From contig CAMOVK010000009.1 of NCBI GenBank assembly GCA_946627325.1, forward strand, positions 1 through 37,948: 37,948 bases of DNA, given 5' to 3'. The notes beneath the pieces were generated by a model, which was not told the DNA's origin, searched no databases, and worked only from the letters and a program-made list of their open reading frames with translations. This document shows, piece after piece, positions 34,406 to 37,948 of this stretch. The stretch comes from an uncultured Prevotella sp. GTDB taxonomy: Bacteria > Bacteroidota > Bacteroidia > Bacteroidales > Bacteroidaceae. Position 1 is the stretch's first letter. Each line of letters begins with the position of its first letter. The translations under genes and the position numbers were made by a program.

Positions 34406-37400
34406 ATGAAACAACTATTTATTCTTTTATCGTTGATTATTTCGACGACAGTTCAAGCCAACGACAAGCCATTATGGCTTCGTCATTGTGCGATTTCCCC
34501 TAATGGTTCAACCATTGCGTTCTCTTACAAAGGCGACATCTACACCGTCTCTTCGCATGGAGGCGAGGCTCGCCAGTTGACCACTAATCCTACTTACGAT
34601 GCCTATCCTGTATGGAGTCCCAACGGCAGTAAGATTGCTTTTGCTTCAAGTCGAGAGGGCAGTTTGGACATTTATCTTATTGATATGAGTGGTGGCGAGC
34701 CACGTCGTCTGACCACTGCCAGTGGCAGGGAGGTACCTATGGCATTTGCCGACAACGACCATGTCGTATATCTATCGACGTTAATGCCATCAGCCGAGAG
34801 TATCCTTTTCCCATCTAGTACTTTCCCACAGGTGTATAGCGTTGCTATTGATGGTTCGCGACCAGAGTTGTTCTCTGCATTTCCAATGGAAGATATCAGC
34901 ATCAATCCCAATGATGGCAGTATTCTTTACCACGATGTGAAGGGATACGAAGATGACTTTCGCAAGCACCATCGTTCGCCTGTAGCCCGCGATGTATGGA
35001 TGAAGTCGGGCGACCGTTTCACCCAACTCACTCATTTTGATGGTGAAGACCGTACTCCGTGCTGGGCTTCCGATGGCAAATCGTATTTCTATCTGAGCGA
35101 AGAGAGTGGCTCGTTCAATGTCTATAAGAACGATATCGGTGGTGGCAATAAGCGTCAGCTCACTTTCCACACCACTCATCCTGTGCGCTTCCTAACGGTT
35201 TCTAACGAAGGAACTATCTGCTATTCGTTCGATGGAGAGATATTCACACTGCGCGAAGGTGGTGAGCCACAAAAACTCGATGTAAGGATTAAGACCGATA
35301 AAAACGACCGTGACCTTATCCGTCAGACACTCCGCACAGGGGCGCGAGAGATTGCCCTGTCGCCAAATGGTAAGGAGATTGCTTTCGTACTGCATGGCGA
35401 TGTGTATGTAACAACTCTCGATTACTCTACTACAAAGCAGATAACCGACACTCCCGAAGAAGAGCGTGGCATCTGTTTCTCGCCCGATGGAAAGAAGATA
35501 GCCTATGCCTCAGAGCGTAACGGACTATGGCAGATATATCAGACAACGACTAAGGATGACAAGGAGAAAAACTTTGCCTATTCAACCGACCTCGTTGAAG
35601 AACGCTTGACCGATACCGACCTCACGTCGATGATGCCGCAGTATAGTCCCGATGGTGAAAAACTCGCTTATTTTGAGGAGCGAGGAACACTCAAAGTCAT
35701 CGACCTTAAAAAGAAGAAAACCATCACTGCCCTTGATGGGAAATATGTGTATTCTTACAGCGATGGTGATATTTGGTTCGAGTGGAGTCCTGATAGCCGA
35801 TGGTTGCTTGCTCCCTATCTGGGCAATGGCGGTTGGAACAATCAGGATGTTGCTCTCGTGGCTGCCGATGGCAGTGCCGTACACGACCTTACTATGAGTG
35901 GCTATGGTGATGGCAATGCCAAGTGGGCTCTCGATGGCAAGGCTATGCTGTTCTTCAGCGACCGCGCTGGCTATCGAAGCCATGGCAGTTGGGGAGCGGA
36001 AGAAGATGCTTACTTGATGTTTTTCGACCTCGATGCCTACGAGGCTTTCTCTATGACGAAGGAGGAGAGAGCGCTTGCCGACGAGCAAAAGACCGACAAG
36101 GAGAAGGCTAAGGACAATGCCGACGACGATGATAAGAAGAACGACGAAGCCGACGGGAAGAAAGATAAGAAAAAGAAAGTTGAACCCCTCAAGTTCGACC
36201 TCGAAAACTGCCGCGACCGAGTAGTTCGTCTTACGGTTAATTCGTCGCGCATGGCTGATGCCGTTCTCAATAAGAAAGGCGACAAACTCTATTATCTCAC
36301 ACGTTTCGAAGGCGACTACGACCTTTGGAAGCACGATATTCTCGAGAATAAAACCGAGATAGTCATGAAGGGAACGGGTGCTGGTGCCCTTTGTGCCGAT
36401 AAAGATTTCAAAAATCTCTACCTCGCAACTAAAGGAGGAATAAGCAAGATTGACCTTGCCACCAATCAAAAGAAAAACATAGATTTCGAGGCTCGTTTCA
36501 ATTACAGACCTTACAAGGAGCGTGCCTATATGTTCGACCATGTGTGGCGAACCATCAAGGATAAGTTCTATGTAGAGAACCTTCATGGTGTCGATTGGCA
36601 AGGCTATCGTGAGAGTTACGAGCGCTTCCTGCCTCATATTAACAACCGCTACGACTTTGCCGATATGCTCTCTGAAATGCTCGGCGAACTCAATGTTTCC
36701 CACACAGGAGCGCGCTTCTATGCACCAGGTAGTAATATGCCTACTGCCGCACTTGGCGCTTTCTTCGATACCGACTATAAAGGCGATGGCTTGAAAGTGA
36801 AAGAGGTAATCAAGAAAGGTCCGCTTGCAGTCAGAAACACGGGCATCGTAGAGGGCACCATCATAGAGAAAATCGATGGCGAGCCTATTCTTGCAGGTGC
36901 CGACTATAACTATCTGCTCGATGGTAAGGCAGGAAAACGAGTTAGGCTGACGATAAAAGACCCGAAGAAAAGCAAGACTCGCGACGTAGTGATTCGACCC
37001 ATCTCTATGGGCGAACAGAACGAACTGCTATATAAACGATGGGTGGAGAGAAACAAAAAAATGGTCGATTCACTCTCAAACGGGCGTATAGCATACGTTC
37101 ATGTCAAAGCGATGAACAGTGATAGCTATCGCGAGGTGTTCTCGACAATACTCAATGAAGAAAATCGCAACAAGGAAGCACTCATCGTAGATGAACGCCA
37201 CAATGGAGGCGGATGGCTTCACGATGACCTCTGCACACTGCTAAGTGGCGAACAGTATCAGAAATTCGTGCCGAGAGGTAACACCATAGGCAAAGACCCA
37301 TGGAACAAATGGACTAAACCCTCATGCGTATTGATATGCGAAGACGACTATAGCAACGGTCATGGCTTCCCGCTTGTATATAAAACGCTTGGTATTGGCA

Positions 37401-37633
37401 AACTGATAGGTGCTCCTATCGCAGGCACGATGACTGCTGTGTGGTGGGAAACGCTCATCGACAGCCAGTTGGTGTATGGTATTCCGCAGGTAGGATGTGT
37501 GGATATGAATGGTGATTATCAGGAAAATCAGCAACTCAACCCCGATATTCTCATCTACAATACACCTGAGGATTATCTGCAAGGGCGCGACCGTCAGATA
37601 GAAGCCGCAGTCAACCATCTGCTCGGCCGATAA
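34406..37633 (+). CDS. Tricorn-like S41 protease with WD40-like (PD40) repeats
   Basis: This 1075-aa exported peptidase has a signal peptide at 1-18 (ends TTVQA before NDKP). The N-terminal half (about 25-550) is built of PD40/tricorn beta-propeller repeats such as WSPNGSKIAFASSREGSLDIYLIDMSGGEPRRLT and CFSPDGKKIAYASERNGLWQIY. A highly charged K/D/E linker lies at about 553-592. The tricorn core follows with S765-H766 (LNVSHTGARF), a PDZ domain (about 770-860), DERHNGGGW, the nucleophile S983 (DDYSNGHGF) and E1040 (QENQQLNPDI), so the Thermoplasma-type Ser-His-Glu set appears complete. Propellers are thought to gate peptide entry. It probably degrades oligopeptides in the periplasm. Array C begins 13 bp after the stop. 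Confidence 0.92.
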   Translation: MKQLFILLSLIISTTVQANDKPLWLRHCAISPNGSTIAFSYKGDIYTVSSHGGEARQLTTNPTYDAYPVWSPNGSKIAFASSREGSLDIYLIDMSGGEPRRLTTASGREVPMAFADNDHVVYLSTLMPSAESILFPSSTFPQVYSVAIDGSRPELFSAFPMEDISINPNDGSILYHDVKGYEDDFRKHHRSPVARDVWMKSGDRFTQLTHFDGEDRTPCWASDGKSYFYLSEESGSFNVYKNDIGGGNKRQLTFHTTHPVRFLTVSNEGTICYSFDGEIFTLREGGEPQKLDVRIKTDKNDRDLIRQTLRTGAREIALSPNGKEIAFVLHGDVYVTTLDYSTTKQITDTPEEERGICFSPDGKKIAYASERNGLWQIYQTTTKDDKEKNFAYSTDLVEERLTDTDLTSMMPQYSPDGEKLAYFEERGTLKVIDLKKKKTITALDGKYVYSYSDGDIWFEWSPDSRWLLAPYLGNGGWNNQDVALVAADGSAVHDLTMSGYGDGNAKWALDGKAMLFFSDRAGYRSHGSWGAEEDAYLMFFDLDAYEAFSMTKEERALADEQKTDKEKAKDNADDDDKKNDEADGKKDKKKKVEPLKFDLENCRDRVVRLTVNSSRMADAVLNKKGDKLYYLTRFEGDYDLWKHDILENKTEIVMKGTGAGALCADKDFKNLYLATKGGISKIDLATNQKKNIDFEARFNYRPYKERAYMFDHVWRTIKDKFYVENLHGVDWQGYRESYERFLPHINNRYDFADMLSEMLGELNVSHTGARFYAPGSNMPTAALGAFFDTDYKGDGLKVKEVIKKGPLAVRNTGIVEGTIIEKIDGEPILAGADYNYLLDGKAGKRVRLTIKDPKKSKTRDVVIRPISMGEQNELLYKRWVERNKKMVDSLSNGRIAYVHVKAMNSDSYREVFSTILNEENRNKEALIVDERHNGGGWLHDDLCTLLSGEQYQKFVPRGNTIGKDPWNKWTKPSCVLICEDDYSNGHGFPLVYKTLGIGKLIGAPIAGTMTAVWWETLIDSQLVYGIPQVGCVDMNGDYQENQQLNPDILIYNTPEDYLQGRDRQIEAAVNHLLGR

Positions 37634-37645
37634 ACAGGCACTTCC

Positions 37646-37728
37646 GAAAAGGTATGCTTTTCAACTCGGAAAGCATACCTTTCCAACTCGAAAAGACATG
37701 CTTTCCAGCGCGGAAAGCATGCCTTTTC
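37646..37728. repeat. Phased palindromic repeat array C
   Basis: Four 17-bp units have an exact 22-bp period: 37646 (GAAAAGGTATGCTTTTC), 37668 (GGAAAGCATACCTTTCC), 37690 (GAAAAGACATGCTTTCC) and 37712 (GGAAAGCATGCCTTTTC). Spacers are aactc, aactc and agcgc. The two 39-bp halves (37646-37684 and 37690-37728) are inverted repeats of each other with 29 of 39 positions matching, so the array could fold as one long hairpin. GGTTTGCAT (37738-37746) lies just beyond it. Nothing recognisable is seen in 37747-37828. Confidence 0.93.
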
Positions 37729-37828
37729 AATTTCAACGGTTTGCATCCGCATTTTCATTTAAGAATTTATCCGTCTTGAATATAATCCAGAGTGGTTTTC
37801 AATACCATTTCCTTTGAACACCATTTTT

Positions 37829-37948
37829 ATAAGTTACTCACGTTCGAAAAACCAAAATTGTTTTGCTTTTTGCTCACTAACTCGTAACTTTAGATAAGTT
37901 ACTCACGTTCGAAAAACCAAAATTGTTTTGCTTTTTGCTCACTAACTC
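37829..37948. repeat. 65-bp tandem direct repeat, cut by the window end
   Basis: A 55-bp sequence at 37829-37883 recurs without mismatch at 37894-37948, separated by gtaactttag, giving a 65-bp period. Each copy contains the dyad AAAAACCAAAA-ttg-TTTTGCTTTTT (37847-37871 in copy 1; one mismatch). AAGTTAC (37831-37837) and GTAACTT (37884-37890) make an outer 7-bp inverted repeat. The window stops exactly at the end of the second 55-bp copy, so the total number of copies is unknown. Confidence 0.9.
37862..37892 (+). promoter_or_regulatory. Promoter-like element inside the 65-bp repeat
   Basis: TTTG (37862-37865), a 19-bp spacer and TAACTTTA (37885-37892) match the Bacteroidetes promoter with one mismatch at the last base of TAnnTTTG. 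The second copy has TTTG at 37927-37930, and its -7 box would lie beyond the window. The driven gene, if any, is outside the window. Confidence 0.4.

Noticed and set aside
35582..36703. A 373-codon open frame on the minus strand inside the tricorn-like gene
   Set aside because: It is fully antisense to a well-supported protease, has no recognisable domain and no start signals; it reflects codon bias of the sense gene.
37829..37948. Tandem repeat as an insertion sequence end or plasmid origin
   Set aside because: There is no transposase, replication protein or target-site duplication in view, and only two copies are visible at the window edge.

Overview
The window looks like a chromosomal segment from a Prevotella-like member of the Bacteroidales. 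The reasons are a SusC/SusD pair, Bacteroidetes promoters (TTTG, 19-20 bp, TAnnTTTG) instead of Shine-Dalgarno-led genes, type IX secretion-style C-terminal tails on large secreted proteins, a C10 (interpain/streptopain-type) protease, and a tricorn-like S41 protease. The species assignment is inference. No tRNA, rRNA, transposase, phage gene or CRISPR array was seen.

Layout. 1-313: a phased palindromic repeat array (A) and the promoter of a 72-aa membrane protein (314-532). 541-3403 (minus): GT2 glycosyltransferase, radC, a DUF59/MIP18 Fe-S factor and lpxH, tightly packed. 3532-11808 (minus): a compact polysaccharide utilization locus, susC-susD-GH85 endo-beta-N-acetylglucosaminidase, with a clear promoter and terminator; it predicts capture of N-glycan material. 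11911-13405 (minus): Bax-inhibitor-1 protein, ArgR, SemiSWEET. 13629-16172 (plus): secreted C10 cysteine protease. 16226-16308: repeat array B. 16342-19660 (minus): NptA-type Na/phosphate symporter with PhoU-like tail, OmpR-type regulator and histidine kinase, probably a phosphate-responsive unit. 19885-21132 (plus): ornithine aminotransferase. 21210-23474 (plus): secreted PKD-domain protein. 23494-28256 (minus): GNAT-like protein, topoisomerase IV subunit B and an S41/CTP protease. 28341-30191 (minus): DEAD-box RNA helicase. 30192-30592: intergenic region with a promoter-terminator pair that looks like a small RNA gene. 30593-34355 (plus): DUF2851, thioesterase, dprA, dus. 34406-37633 (plus): tricorn-like protease. 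37646-37948: repeat array C and a promoter-bearing 65-bp tandem repeat cut by the window end.

Most genes are housekeeping or ordinary accessory genes. The most unusual material is non-coding. Three separate arrays share one architecture: 17-bp palindromes (GRAAAG-N5-CTTTYC) repeated every 22 bp, so that A-tract/T-tract arms recur every 11 bp. Array A shows an apparent compensatory change between units. Next in interest are the small RNA candidate near 30.43-30.55 kb and the terminal tandem repeat that carries a promoter.
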